DNA of 64,000 nucleotides from Amycolatopsis rubida (lineage in GTDB: Bacteria; Actinomycetota; Actinomycetes; Mycobacteriales; Pseudonocardiaceae): NCBI RefSeq assembly GCF_900115345.1, contig NZ_FOWC01000024.1, forward strand, positions 36,426-100,425, written 5' to 3'. How positions within the stretch are numbered: position 1 is the stretch's first letter; every line of letters starts with the position of its first letter. Under the pieces are notes generated by a model. It saw only the letters and a list, made by a program, of their open reading frames with translations. It searched no databases and was not told where the DNA came from. The position numbers and the translations under genes are program-made. This document shows, piece by piece, positions 54,439 to 62,273 of this stretch.

Positions 54439-57144
54439 CTAAGTGCCGGCCTTCGGCAGGCCAGCCAGCAAGACATCGGCTTTGTCGCGCAGCGCCTGCG
54501 CTCGATCCGGAGAGGTCTCAGCCAGGAGGTCGGCAGCGCGCCGGGCCGCCTTTGCCGCCGCAGTCACGTAGCCATCTGCGAGATATCGTTCATATGCCTC
54601 CAGATAAGCGTCGACAGCTGCTTGGGCATCTCCTAACCCGTGGTAAATCTGTCCGAGACTGCGGAGAACCGCGCCTTGCCCGTTGACGTCTCCCGCGCGC
54701 TCCGCCTTGTCAAGTGCGGTCCTCGCTGCCCTGAGGGCAGCCTTCAGGTCGTTCTCCGCGAATCGCACGCATGCGATGCCATTGTGCGCGTGAGCCAGCC
54801 CGCGTTCGTCTCCCAGACTTTCGAAAAGCTCCAAGGCCCGCTCGAAACAGGGCTGGGCCAACGCAAGATCCCCTGCCTTCTCGTATGCGATGCCCAGCGC
54901 CTGCGTTGACAACGCCTCGCTCGTCCGGTCGCCGCTCTCAACGCTGATCCGGAGTCCTCGTTTTTGGCTGGTCACTGCAAGACCATGCTGATTGATGTAG
55001 TTGTACGCAGCGCCAAGATGGCGCCATACGCGCGCACGTTCAGTTGGGGTTCCGGAGATCTCGGCAACCTCACTCGCCTGCCGCAGGGCTGCCACCTGGT
55101 CGTTCCACCGCCCCGTCTTCCGGTAGAAAACCGCCAATACTACGGGCATCCACATCGAATACTTGTGTTGCTCCAACCGGGCGGCTCGATCCAGTGCCCA
55201 CTTGCACACAACGTAAAAAGCTTCCCCAAGGCGCAGGGCTCCTTCGACTGATTCCGGGACGCAGACCGAACGTTCTTCCCGCGCTTCCGGCGCCGAGAGC
55301 GCTCGTCTCGGATCGAGGACCTGATCACAGGCGATGGCCTGTTGCAGCGCGAAGTCCTGCACGCTGTCCTCCGTGCACTGCCGCTGCTCCGGCTCGAGGT
55401 CAGCTGCGACAGTCGCCGCGCAAGCGCGGAAAAGATCGTGCATCTCGAACACCCCGTACCGGTCCGCCGGCGAAATGATGTTCGCCTCGACCAGTTCGTC
55501 GATGACTGCGCTGGCCTCCGATCCCCTTTCGGAGAGCACGGAGGCGAGGGAGAAGGCCGTGATCGCGAGCTCCGGTACTACTCCGATCCGCCGGAAAGCG
55601 TCCTCGGCATAGTCTGGCAATGCACGAACTGACCAGCTGAGGACAGCGCTGACACCCGGCTCTGCCGTGAAACGGTCCAGGGTACGCAATCGCTCTCGGA
55701 GGTCCTTCAGCTCCGCCACCACCATGCCCAGGCTCAAGTCTCCGCGCCTGCGCAGCCTCGATCTCACCGCGTCCAACGCAAGCGGGAGCCCACCGCAGTA
55801 CTCGACAATAGTCCGTGCGGCCATCGAGTCGGTCAAAACTCGCCCGTCGGCGAGCGCCTCTCGCAGGAACGCGATGCCCGTTTCCACCCGCCACGGGTGC
55901 AGCTTGACACTCTGCACGTCCGAGGGCAGTTCCGGAGACCTCAGCTCGGTCCGGGTGGTGATCAAGCACGCTGAGGGGCCGGGCGGAGGCAGCAGCAGCC
56001 GGATCTGGTTCGCGTCCGCCGCGTTGTCGAGGACCACCAGCACCGCGCGCTCGGCGAGCACGCTCCGGTAGAGCGCTGCGAGGTCGTCTATATCGGCCGA
56101 AGGAGTGTCCAGGCCGTAATCCTTCGTCGAAACCCCCAGCATCGACAACCACGTCAGCAGGCGTTGCCGAGGGTCTCGCGGCGGGTCGACGGAGAACCCT
56201 CGCAGGTCGGCGAACAACGTCCCGCCGTCGAACTCACCCTGGCGTTCCCGAGCGGCGCGGAGAGCGAGCTGGGTCTTCCCCACGCCACCCTGCCCGTATA
56301 CGACAGTGATGCCGCCCCTTCGTGAAAGACGATCGACGAGCTCCGCAAGTTCTGCTTCCCGATCAGTCAGCTCGGCGCGTCCGCGCGGCAGCTCCCTCGG
56401 CACGCCTGGCCCCATGCGGATAGCCTGCAGCTTCTGCGAAGAGAACCCTTCGGCCAGCAAGCGATCGACGTGTTCGCGGAGCGCCCGGCTCGCCGGTGCG
56501 GCCGTCCGCTGTTCGTAACCGGGGATCAGTGACCTCAGCTCGCGCATCTCGCCCCGCTCAGCCAGCAAAGCTGCCAGCGCCGCGAGGAACCGCTCAGAAT
56601 CCATGCATTCGGGCGGCGCACTCCGCGCGTGCGTCCAAGCAACACCGAGCTGGTGGTCCGCGATCAACGCCTCCACCAATGAGCAGTGTGCGTCGGCCCG
56701 GTGGCGTTCCAGTTTGGCGCGTTCCTCGTCCAGGCACCGGAGCTCGGATCCTTCGAATGGCACGTCGTCCGTCCACAATGCCAACGCCTCCAGCAACAGC
56801 CGAGCACGGGCACCTCCCTGTTCATGCTCGGCCCTCCGCACGAGGTCCGCGAAACGCAGGCAGTCGACTTCGTCCGACTCGACAATCAACCGGGCCGCGC
56901 CGCCGTAGGCATCTGGCAAGGTCCCTGCTGGCAGTTCCTTCCGGGCCTTCTTCAACAGCGTGCGCCAGTCCGCCTTGTCTGGCGGCACGCCGGGGAACAA
57001 CAGCTCTGGCAACTGCCGGGTGCTTGTCCTCCGCCCGCGCCTCGTCGCCAGGACTGCCACCGCCTCGCCGACCCGCCGAGGCAGGACCTTCAGTTCTCCG
57101 TTCTTCTGCATCACGGCGGGCTGTCCCAGCAGCCTGATCAACAT
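54439..57144 (-). CDS. AfsR/SARP-type STAND regulator (BTAD, NB-ARC, TPR)
   Basis: A 901-residue protein. Residues 1-235 have an OmpR-like DNA-binding/BTAD layout (LIRLLGQPAVMQKNGELKVLPRRVGEAVAVLATRRGRRTSTRQLPELLFPG), followed by an NB-ARC ATPase: Walker A TVVYGQGGVGKTQLALRAA and LVVLDNAADANQIRLLLPPPGPSACLITTR. TPR repeats fill the C-terminal 300 residues. AfsR-like proteins are ATP-dependent transcription activators, often phosphorylated by Ser/Thr kinases, and a kinase gene lies next door. I chose the ATG at 57144 with GGAGGAGAGG upstream over an ATG nine codons earlier. It is divergent from the peptide gene at 57245. Confidence 0.88.
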   Translation of the reverse strand: MLIRLLGQPAVMQKNGELKVLPRRVGEAVAVLATRRGRRTSTRQLPELLFPGVPPDKADWRTLLKKARKELPAGTLPDAYGGAARLIVESDEVDCLRFADLVRRAEHEQGGARARLLLEALALWTDDVPFEGSELRCLDEERAKLERHRADAHCSLVEALIADHQLGVAWTHARSAPPECMDSERFLAALAALLAERGEMRELRSLIPGYEQRTAAPASRALREHVDRLLAEGFSSQKLQAIRMGPGVPRELPRGRAELTDREAELAELVDRLSRRGGITVVYGQGGVGKTQLALRAARERQGEFDGGTLFADLRGFSVDPPRDPRQRLLTWLSMLGVSTKDYGLDTPSADIDDLAALYRSVLAERAVLVVLDNAADANQIRLLLPPPGPSACLITTRTELRSPELPSDVQSVKLHPWRVETGIAFLREALADGRVLTDSMAARTIVEYCGGLPLALDAVRSRLRRRGDLSLGMVVAELKDLRERLRTLDRFTAEPGVSAVLSWSVRALPDYAEDAFRRIGVVPELAITAFSLASVLSERGSEASAVIDELVEANIISPADRYGVFEMHDLFRACAATVAADLEPEQRQCTEDSVQDFALQQAIACDQVLDPRRALSAPEAREERSVCVPESVEGALRLGEAFYVVCKWALDRAARLEQHKYSMWMPVVLAVFYRKTGRWNDQVAALRQASEVAEISGTPTERARVWRHLGAAYNYINQHGLAVTSQKRGLRISVESGDRTSEALSTQALGIAYEKAGDLALAQPCFERALELFESLGDERGLAHAHNGIACVRFAENDLKAALRAARTALDKAERAGDVNGQGAVLRSLGQIYHGLGDAQAAVDAYLEAYERYLADGYVTAAAKAARRAADLLAETSPDRAQALRDKADVLLAGLPKAGT

Positions 57145-57244
57145 CGGCCTCTCCTCCATGCGGTTGGCCACGAAATGGCCACGTTATAGCCACGGCACTC
57201 GCGAATGCTGCAAAGCGGTCCACAAGACCAGAAAGGAGAGCGCC

Positions 57245-57469
57245 ATGAACCACCCACTGCTCGGCTGCGAACTGACCGGTCTTGCCGGCAGCGCCACGTC
57301 CGGCAGCATCCACGCGTGGATGCAACTGCTGGTCATGGCTACCTTGATCGTATGGTGCAGGTACCGGTGCGCGTGGCCAGACCTGCCGGGGCACTCCACA
57401 AAGGAGGTGTACATCGTGAACATCAACATCAGCAGTGAAGGCGGCACGGACGACCCACGCGTCCACTGA
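57245..57469 (+). CDS. Small membrane-peptide gene with an internal strong start
   Basis: 74 residues from an ATG with GAAAGGAG upstream. A hydrophobic segment (IHAWMQLLVMATLIVWCRY, about 20-38) could span the membrane. Near the end, a near-perfect AAAGGAGGTG (57400-57409) stands 6 bp before an in-frame GTG at 57416 and could start a 17-residue peptide. The frame ends just before a perfect 18-bp hairpin, so this is a compact transcription unit, divergent from the STAND regulator. Function unknown; a signal peptide for the regulator is possible. Confidence 0.5.
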   Translation: MNHPLLGCELTGLAGSATSGSIHAWMQLLVMATLIVWCRYRCAWPDLPGHSTKEVYIVNINISSEGGTDDPRVH

Positions 57470-57484
57470 CCCGCGTCATCAGAC

Positions 57485-57527
57485 AGCTCTTGCTGGCCGG
57501 GGCGACAGTCCCCGGCCAGCAAGAGCT
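57485..57527 (+). terminator. Perfect 18-bp hairpin after the small peptide gene
   Basis: AGCTCTTGCTGGCCGGGG pairs perfectly with its complement across a 7-nt loop (57503-57509). It lies 16 bp after the stop of the peptide gene. This is one of the strongest hairpins in the window; no T-run follows. Confidence 0.8.
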
Positions 57528-58047
57528 TCGAATACTCGCATGAGACCCGCCCGAGGTCTGGGCATGCATCCACGCTCCCGAAGTTCGCTGCCCAGCACCG
57601 CTGAACGTTCTCGGTGCCCGACTCCTCGACCTACATCCCACAACACGACGCGCGTCCGCGACTAGGCGAAAGACACTGCCCGCTATTACCCGGCACCGTC
57701 CGACTGAACAAGCAGCGACTCTTATTCTTAAACAGCAAGTTGGAGAAGATGGTCACTAGCCATGCCTACACCACGAGCGAGACGAATCCCCCGTCCCGGA
57801 AGCTGCAGCCCCGCAAGCGGCGCTCCGGTCGTCCACCACTCACAGCTATGACGCTACTTGACCTACCAGTTGAGCGTCGACCTTGATCGGTGGTCAAGCT
57901 GGCGATCGAAGGCGTGTGGATAGTGTGCAACTCACCCCTCGGACACAATTTTGTCGCATACGTGCTACAAGCAACGTACCGGTGCCGGAAGGCACCTCAA
58001 CACCCCGGCCCGGCCTTCAGCCGGTCGCCGCTTCGGGGGTGGTGGGC
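57528..58047. other. Intergenic stretch with the right module boundary
   Basis: 520 bp with no confident gene. A frame at 57749-57886 would give a 45-residue Arg/Pro-rich peptide but has no family or clear ribosome site. The stretch contains the right direct-repeat copy and the tRNA-Leu-like 3' end near 57935-57947. Confidence 0.45.
57914..57947. repeat. Right direct-repeat copy, continuing into a tRNA-Leu 3'-end match (attR-like)
   Basis: 57914-57940 repeats 44625-44651 (24/27). Its end, CCCCTCGGACACA (57935-57947), is identical to 19058-19070 at the 3' end of tRNA-Leu, and a 23-base comparison with the tRNA T arm/acceptor end shows 20 matches. This is what a degenerate right attachment site would look like. 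Confidence 0.6.
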
Positions 58048-58512
58048 ATGACCGGCACCGTGATCGCTCCGGTGGCGATCCCCTCCACATCGGCACGCGA
58101 CAGGCGCTCCCCGCTTGCGGCAGCCAGCAAGCCCCTGCCGTTGCCCGATATCCCTGCCCCGCGCACCAGCACCGTCGCGTACGGGCTGTCGGCCCTCGAC
58201 TGCCACGGCCGGATCGCCGACCGCACGGTGTTCTCCGCCCTGGGCTGGGAACCCGGGACACGACTGGCCGTCAACGTCACTCACGCAACTGCGGTGATCG
58301 TCGCTGACCCCAACGGCACACTCGCCATGACCGGCCACGGCGACCTGCGCCTGCCCGCACCCGTAAGACACCGCTGCAGCCTGGCCACCGGCGACCGCGT
58401 TCTGCTCGCCGCCCACCCCGACCGCGGCGTGCTTCTCGCACACCCACCGGCACAGCTCGACCGGCTGCTCGCCGACGCCCACCCGACGCTGCTGGACGGT
58501 GATCCCGCATGA
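58048..58512 (+). CDS. AbrB/SpoVT-like small protein of an integrase module
   Basis: About 154 residues. After a Pro/Ala/Ser-rich N-terminus comes STVAYGLSALDCHGRIADRTVFSALGWEPGTRLAVNVTHATAVIVADPNG, with the RI(A)-hydrophobic-LGWEPGTRL pattern of AbrB/MazE swapped-hairpin proteins. Such genes often precede tyrosine-integrase genes in actinomycetes. Its stop overlaps the next ATG. Start chosen at the ATG 58048 after a GGGGGTGG stretch; uncertain. Confidence 0.65.
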   Translation: MTGTVIAPVAIPSTSARDRRSPLAAASKPLPLPDIPAPRTSTVAYGLSALDCHGRIADRTVFSALGWEPGTRLAVNVTHATAVIVADPNGTLAMTGHGDLRLPAPVRHRCSLATGDRVLLAAHPDRGVLLAHPPAQLDRLLADAHPTLLDGDPA

Positions 58513-58697
58513 CCTCCCAACGCCACGGCACCGAACCGGCCCGAAACACCGACCTCGACGCGGCCCGGCTCCTGCTCGACAGGATGGGCCTCACCCCGCA
58601 AGACCTCCTCAACACACCCGCCTCCAAACCACTCCTGCCGACCTTCGCCGACTACATCCCCGTCGTGTCCGCCGCAGTCACCCACGGCACCCGCTGA
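58509..58697 (+). pseudogene. N-terminal stub of a tyrosine recombinase, cut at the IS3 side
   Basis: The 62-residue product ends LLLDRMGLTPQDLLNTPASKPLLPTFADYIPVVSAAVTHGTR. The TFADYIPVVSAAVTHGTR part looks like the start of the core-binding (SAM-like) domain of an integrase, which would normally continue for 300 residues. It stops 25 bp before the left end of the IS3-family element. The rest of the gene is not found beyond the IS. Confidence 0.55.
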
Positions 58698-58791
58698 GCT
58701 TCCCCCGTTCGCCGGACACGGTGGCGTTGCCCCCTGATGACGGACTCGGGTTTGTGGAGTCGATGGCTTGTCGTCTGGAAGGCTGTCGATC

Positions 58792-59088
58792 GTGCCGAAG
58801 GCTTATCCCGCTGAGTTTCGGGCTCGGGCGGTCGCGCTGGTCCGGGCCGGCAGGTCGGTCCGGGAGACCGCACGTGAGCTCGAGATCAGCGAGTCCTGCC
58901 TGCACAACTGGATCAAGCAGGACCGTATCGACCATGGTGAACGTCCTGGGCTGAGCAACACCGAGCACGCCGATCTCGTGGCGGCGAAGCGACGGATCCG
59001 CCAGCTGGAGACCGAGTTGGAGGTCCTGCGTGAGGCGTCGAAGATCTATGAGGAGCTGAAGGGCGACCCAAAAGGGCGTTTCCGGTAG
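58792..59088 (+). CDS. IS3-family transposase OrfA
   Basis: 98 residues from the GTG at 58792 (GGAAGG upstream). HTH: FRARAVALVRAGRSVRETARELEISESCLHNWIKQDRID, then a leucine-zipper helix AKRRIRQLETELEVLREASKIYEEL. The frame meets a stop at 59086-59088 just after a CCAAAAGGG slippery-like string at 59068-59076, where ribosomes can slip -1 into orfB. Confidence 0.9.
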   Translation: MPKAYPAEFRARAVALVRAGRSVRETARELEISESCLHNWIKQDRIDHGERPGLSNTEHADLVAAKRRIRQLETELEVLREASKIYEELKGDPKGRFR

Positions 59089-59974
59089 TCGCCCGGCTCG
59101 CGGAGCGGGGTCTACCGATCAAGCTGACCTGCCGGATGCTGGAGGTGAGTCATTCCGGGTTCTATGAGTGGCGCTCGAGGCCGGTCTCGCCGGCGGCGCT
59201 GCGCCGGGAGTGGCTGTCCGGAGTGATCACCGAGATCCATGCCCGCTCCCGCGGCACCTACGGCGCACCACGGGTGCAGGCCGAACTGCGCCTGGGGATG
59301 GGCATCATGGTCAGCCGCAAGACGGTCGCGAAACTCATGCGGGCGGCCGGGCTGGCCGGGATTCCGCGGCCGCAGACCCGCAAGAACCCGAAAGTCGAGG
59401 TCCGCAGCGAAGACCTGGTCAACCGGAATTTCCTGCGCACCCAACCAAATCTGCTCTGGGTGTGCGACATCACCGAGCATCCCACCCGGGAAGGGAAACT
59501 CTACTGCTGCGCGGTGCTGGACGCGTTCAGCCGCAAGATCGTCGGCGGGTCCATCGACAACAGCCAGAACACCACGCTCGTCGTGAACGCCCTGGAGATG
59601 GCGATCAGCAACCGTGATCCCAAGCCTGGCAACGTGTTTCACTCCGGCCACGGGGTGCAGTTCACGTCTTGGACCTTCACCAGCCGCGTCAAGGCGGCCG
59701 GTCTGATGCCCTCGCTCGGAACCGTCGGCGACGGATACGACAACGCGATGATGGAATCGTTCTGGTCGAAGATGCAGACCGAACTTCTCGACCGAAGGAA
59801 ATGGAAAACCCGGACCGAACTAGCCAACGAGATCTTCCAGTACCTCGAGATCTTCCACAACCGGCAACGCCGCCATTCCAAACTCGGGTACCTCACCCCA
59901 GTCGAATATGAAAGACTCCACGAACTACAACAACCACTCCACAGACGACAGTCCGAAGAACCTGGGCAACGCCA
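59070..59974 (+). pseudogene. IS3-family transposase OrfB with catalytic Asp replaced by Gly
   Basis: The -1 frame reads FPVVARLAERGLPIKLTCRMLEVSHSGFYEW, then a DDE integrase core. The first Asp is in LLWVCDITEH and the Glu in NAMMESFWSKMQTELL. The second Asp, normally in FHSDxG, is Gly here (HSGHGVQFTS; codon GGC at 59646-59648). The frame also has no stop before the right terminal repeat and runs on into flanking DNA. The transposase is therefore probably inactive. Confidence 0.82.
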
Positions 59975-60019
59975 GTCCACCCACCACCCACGCAGCATGG
60001 AACCCGGTGTCCGACCCAA

Positions 60020-60230
60020 CGGGGAAACCTCACCGCCCTCACCGCACCACCAGGAGCACGCCGCCACTACGACCGCCGGCACCAAACCGGTGACCGCCAC
60101 GCAGCCGCCCAACGCAACCTCTTCAACCGCATGCCCGGCTGCCTCCACCACTGCCTGTCCACACACCAGCACTTCAACGAGAACACCGCCTTCCCCCAGC
60201 CCGCCGCCGCTGCGACGTCCTCCACGCCAT
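60020..60230 (+). pseudogene. C-terminal remnant of an IS110-family transposase
   Basis: The plus-strand frame reads ARRHYDRRHQTGDRHAAAQRNLFNRMPGCLHHCLSTHQHFNENTAFP, which is the conserved end of IS110-type (DEDD) transposases. The rest of the gene is absent, cut off near the right end of the IS3 element. Confidence 0.7.
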
Positions 60231-61149
60231 GCTCCGCAACCACACTCACTACTGCCACCCCGAGCCCTCTACCCGCTTCTCCCCCGAGCGCAGGAACGCG
60301 GTCCTGTCCGCCGGCGGCCACCCCTCCAGCTCCTTCACCGACCGCCGCGCCCAGCACCGCCGCGACCGCTCACGCGTGCCGGTCCTGCTCCGGACGCGCG
60401 TAATGCACGCCTGCTTCCATCGTCGGCAACCCCAGCTCCACCGCGACATGCTCGCGCCCGGGGCGTTCCCGAGGTCCTGGACGTCGCGGGTTACTTCGCA
60501 CGGCTGATGGCGGCCGGTGTGCGACCCGAACGGCGGCGTGGCTCAGCTGCCTCGGAAATGGCCCACAGGCAAGTCCCCGGCCGCCCTGGCCACCGTATTC
60601 GAGGACGGGGCAGCCCCGATGTCCGAGATGACCCGGCAGCACCCGGACCTGCTTCTGCCGACCATCTCCAGCTCCGCCCGCGCGGTCGACTGGGCAGTCA
60701 CCAGGTCGGTCGAGGCTACCGTGCATCTGGACCGCCAGCTGCTGCGAGAGATTCGCCGGCTCGATGCCGACCTCGGCCACCGCGTGCTCCCGCTGCGCCC
60801 AGCAGCTCCAGCACCCGGATCCGCGCTGGATGCCCCAGCTGGCTGGCCGAACTACGCGATGCCGAACCGGATCAGCGGCGCATTCCGGCATGGCACCCGG
60901 GTCGCCATAGTCGCGCGGCGGCCCGAGGCCCCGGGCGTTTCCCGGCCAGAACGCCGTCATCCGCACGGATCCCGTTCGCCAGCGCCTGATGCGCGTCCGC
61001 CTTCGGCCTGGTCCGAGCCTGCGGCTACGGCCTGGTTCACGACAGGCAGACCCGCTTCGTGCACCGTCTGTATCAAGACGTTCCCGCTCGGCGCACGCAT
61101 CGGGGAGGAGCTCATTGTGCTGCGAAAAACCGTTACTGCGTCCAGCAGA
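60231..61149. other. Degenerate region after the insertion sequences
   Basis: About 920 bp without a confident gene. A plus-strand frame from about 60517 contains protein-like segments (PDLLLPTISSSARAVDWAVTRSVEATVHLDRQLL; PAGWPNYAMPNRISGAFRHGTRVAIVARRP) and may be a decayed gene, but it has no clear start, end or family. Confidence 0.4.
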
Positions 61150-61704
61150 TCAGCGCGGCAGGGCCACCGCGACGACGAAGCCGAGGACGTAAACTACCGC
61201 GAGAATCACCGGCAGCCACTGCTCCAGGTGGGTGAGCGGCCAGTACAGCGCCTTGTCCTTGCCCTCGCCCAGCGCCTGCCACTCGGCCCGCCAGTACGGC
61301 GATGCGGGGAGCTGTTCTTCGATCATCCCGATCACGATGTACTTGGCCGAGTTGAGCTGCCGGTACGAGCGGACGATCCAGAACCAGGCCGCGGTCTGCG
61401 CCAACAGCAGGCACAGCGGCACGAACAGCAACCACGACCGCAGGGACGCCGAGCCCCACAACGCACCCGCCGCGGTCAACGTCGCTGTGTTCAGGCTCAG
61501 GAAGAACCCGTTCGCCACCGCTCGGCGAGCGCTGATCCGATCGGCCATTTCGACGTATATCTTGTACTGGTCGAGGAGCGCGGCCTGGTAGGCGGCCTTC
61601 TCACCGGCGTAAGCCGTGGCGTCGACCGCTGTCCACAGGCCACCGCGCACGACATCGACGTCGATCGGCTTCGGTCGGAAATACCGGGCCAGGAACTCGG
61701 GCAC
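61150..61704 (-). CDS. Small integral membrane protein, SLATT-like
   Basis: 184 residues. A cytoplasmic N-terminal helix region (AALLDQYKIYVEMADRISARRAVANGFFLSLNTATLTAAGALW) leads to two hydrophobic hairpins (about 80-120) and a C-terminal transmembrane segment (WLPVILAVVYVLGFVVAVAL). The YKxYVExADRISARRxxAN motif resembles SLATT-type membrane effectors linked to bacterial conflict systems. This is recognition only. GTG start at 61704. No partner gene lies next to it on the same strand. Confidence 0.6.
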   Translation of the reverse strand: MPEFLARYFRPKPIDVDVVRGGLWTAVDATAYAGEKAAYQAALLDQYKIYVEMADRISARRAVANGFFLSLNTATLTAAGALWGSASLRSWLLFVPLCLLLAQTAAWFWIVRSYRQLNSAKYIVIGMIEEQLPASPYWRAEWQALGEGKDKALYWPLTHLEQWLPVILAVVYVLGFVVAVALPR

Positions 61705-62273
61705 CCGCTCACTCTAGCCGGGTCCGCGGCTCAGTCGCCGCCGGAGGCGAACAACGCCGGCATGCCCTCGTCGACGGCAGCCGGCCACGGCGCGAGGCAG
61801 TAAAGCCGGCCGCTCCGGGCAAACCGCTAGCCACCGGGGCCGGTGCCTGCTCACCAGCACTCGGACCGGTACTGAGTGAGCCACGGCGGTCCTGTCAGGG
61901 GGGAGCACCGGCACGCCGTCAGGCTTGCCGACACAGCCGCTTCACGGTCCTCGCTTCAACTCGAGTCGGCCCGCCCCGCCGTCGCCCTGATTCGCCTCCA
62001 CCGACACGACACCTCGGAAACCGAGACCAGTGAGCTCTACGCCCGACGCCGGATCCACCGGGCACTGAGCCTGTGCGGGTGAGAGCACTCCCTCGCCCGA
62101 TGCCGCGCCGCACAAGACCACCGGAGCCAACGCCAGCTCGGCTGCCTCGCCGCGGATACCGAATCTGCCTGCACCTCCGCCGGAACGCGCCTCGTTCTGC
62201 GTCGACCGTCGACAAGGCAACCCCGCCTGCTCCGTTAGAGTGATCGGCGCGTCCGTACGGTGCCGCTTTTCCG
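61705..62273. other. Intergenic region without a recognised gene
   Basis: 569 bp between two divergent membrane-protein genes. Short open frames on both strands lack ribosome sites and family motifs. It must hold both promoters. Confidence 0.4.

Larger units (their letters stand above)
58722..59974 (+). mobile_element. IS3-family insertion sequence (1253 bp), probably defective
   Basis: Imperfect terminal inverted repeats: TGGCGTTGCCC at 58722-58732 and GGGCAACGCCA at 59964-59974; aligned further inward, CGGACT and TGTGGAGT blocks also match. Inside are orfA and orfB in the classic -1 relation. No target duplication is seen (flanks ACGG and GTCC), so the surroundings were probably rearranged. 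Confidence 0.85.

Noticed and set aside
59975..60989. Extension of the IS3 OrfB frame to 60989 as one long transposase
   Set aside because: Past the terminal inverted repeat at 59974 the translation is Pro/Arg/Ser-rich flanking DNA, in a different frame from the IS110 remnant.
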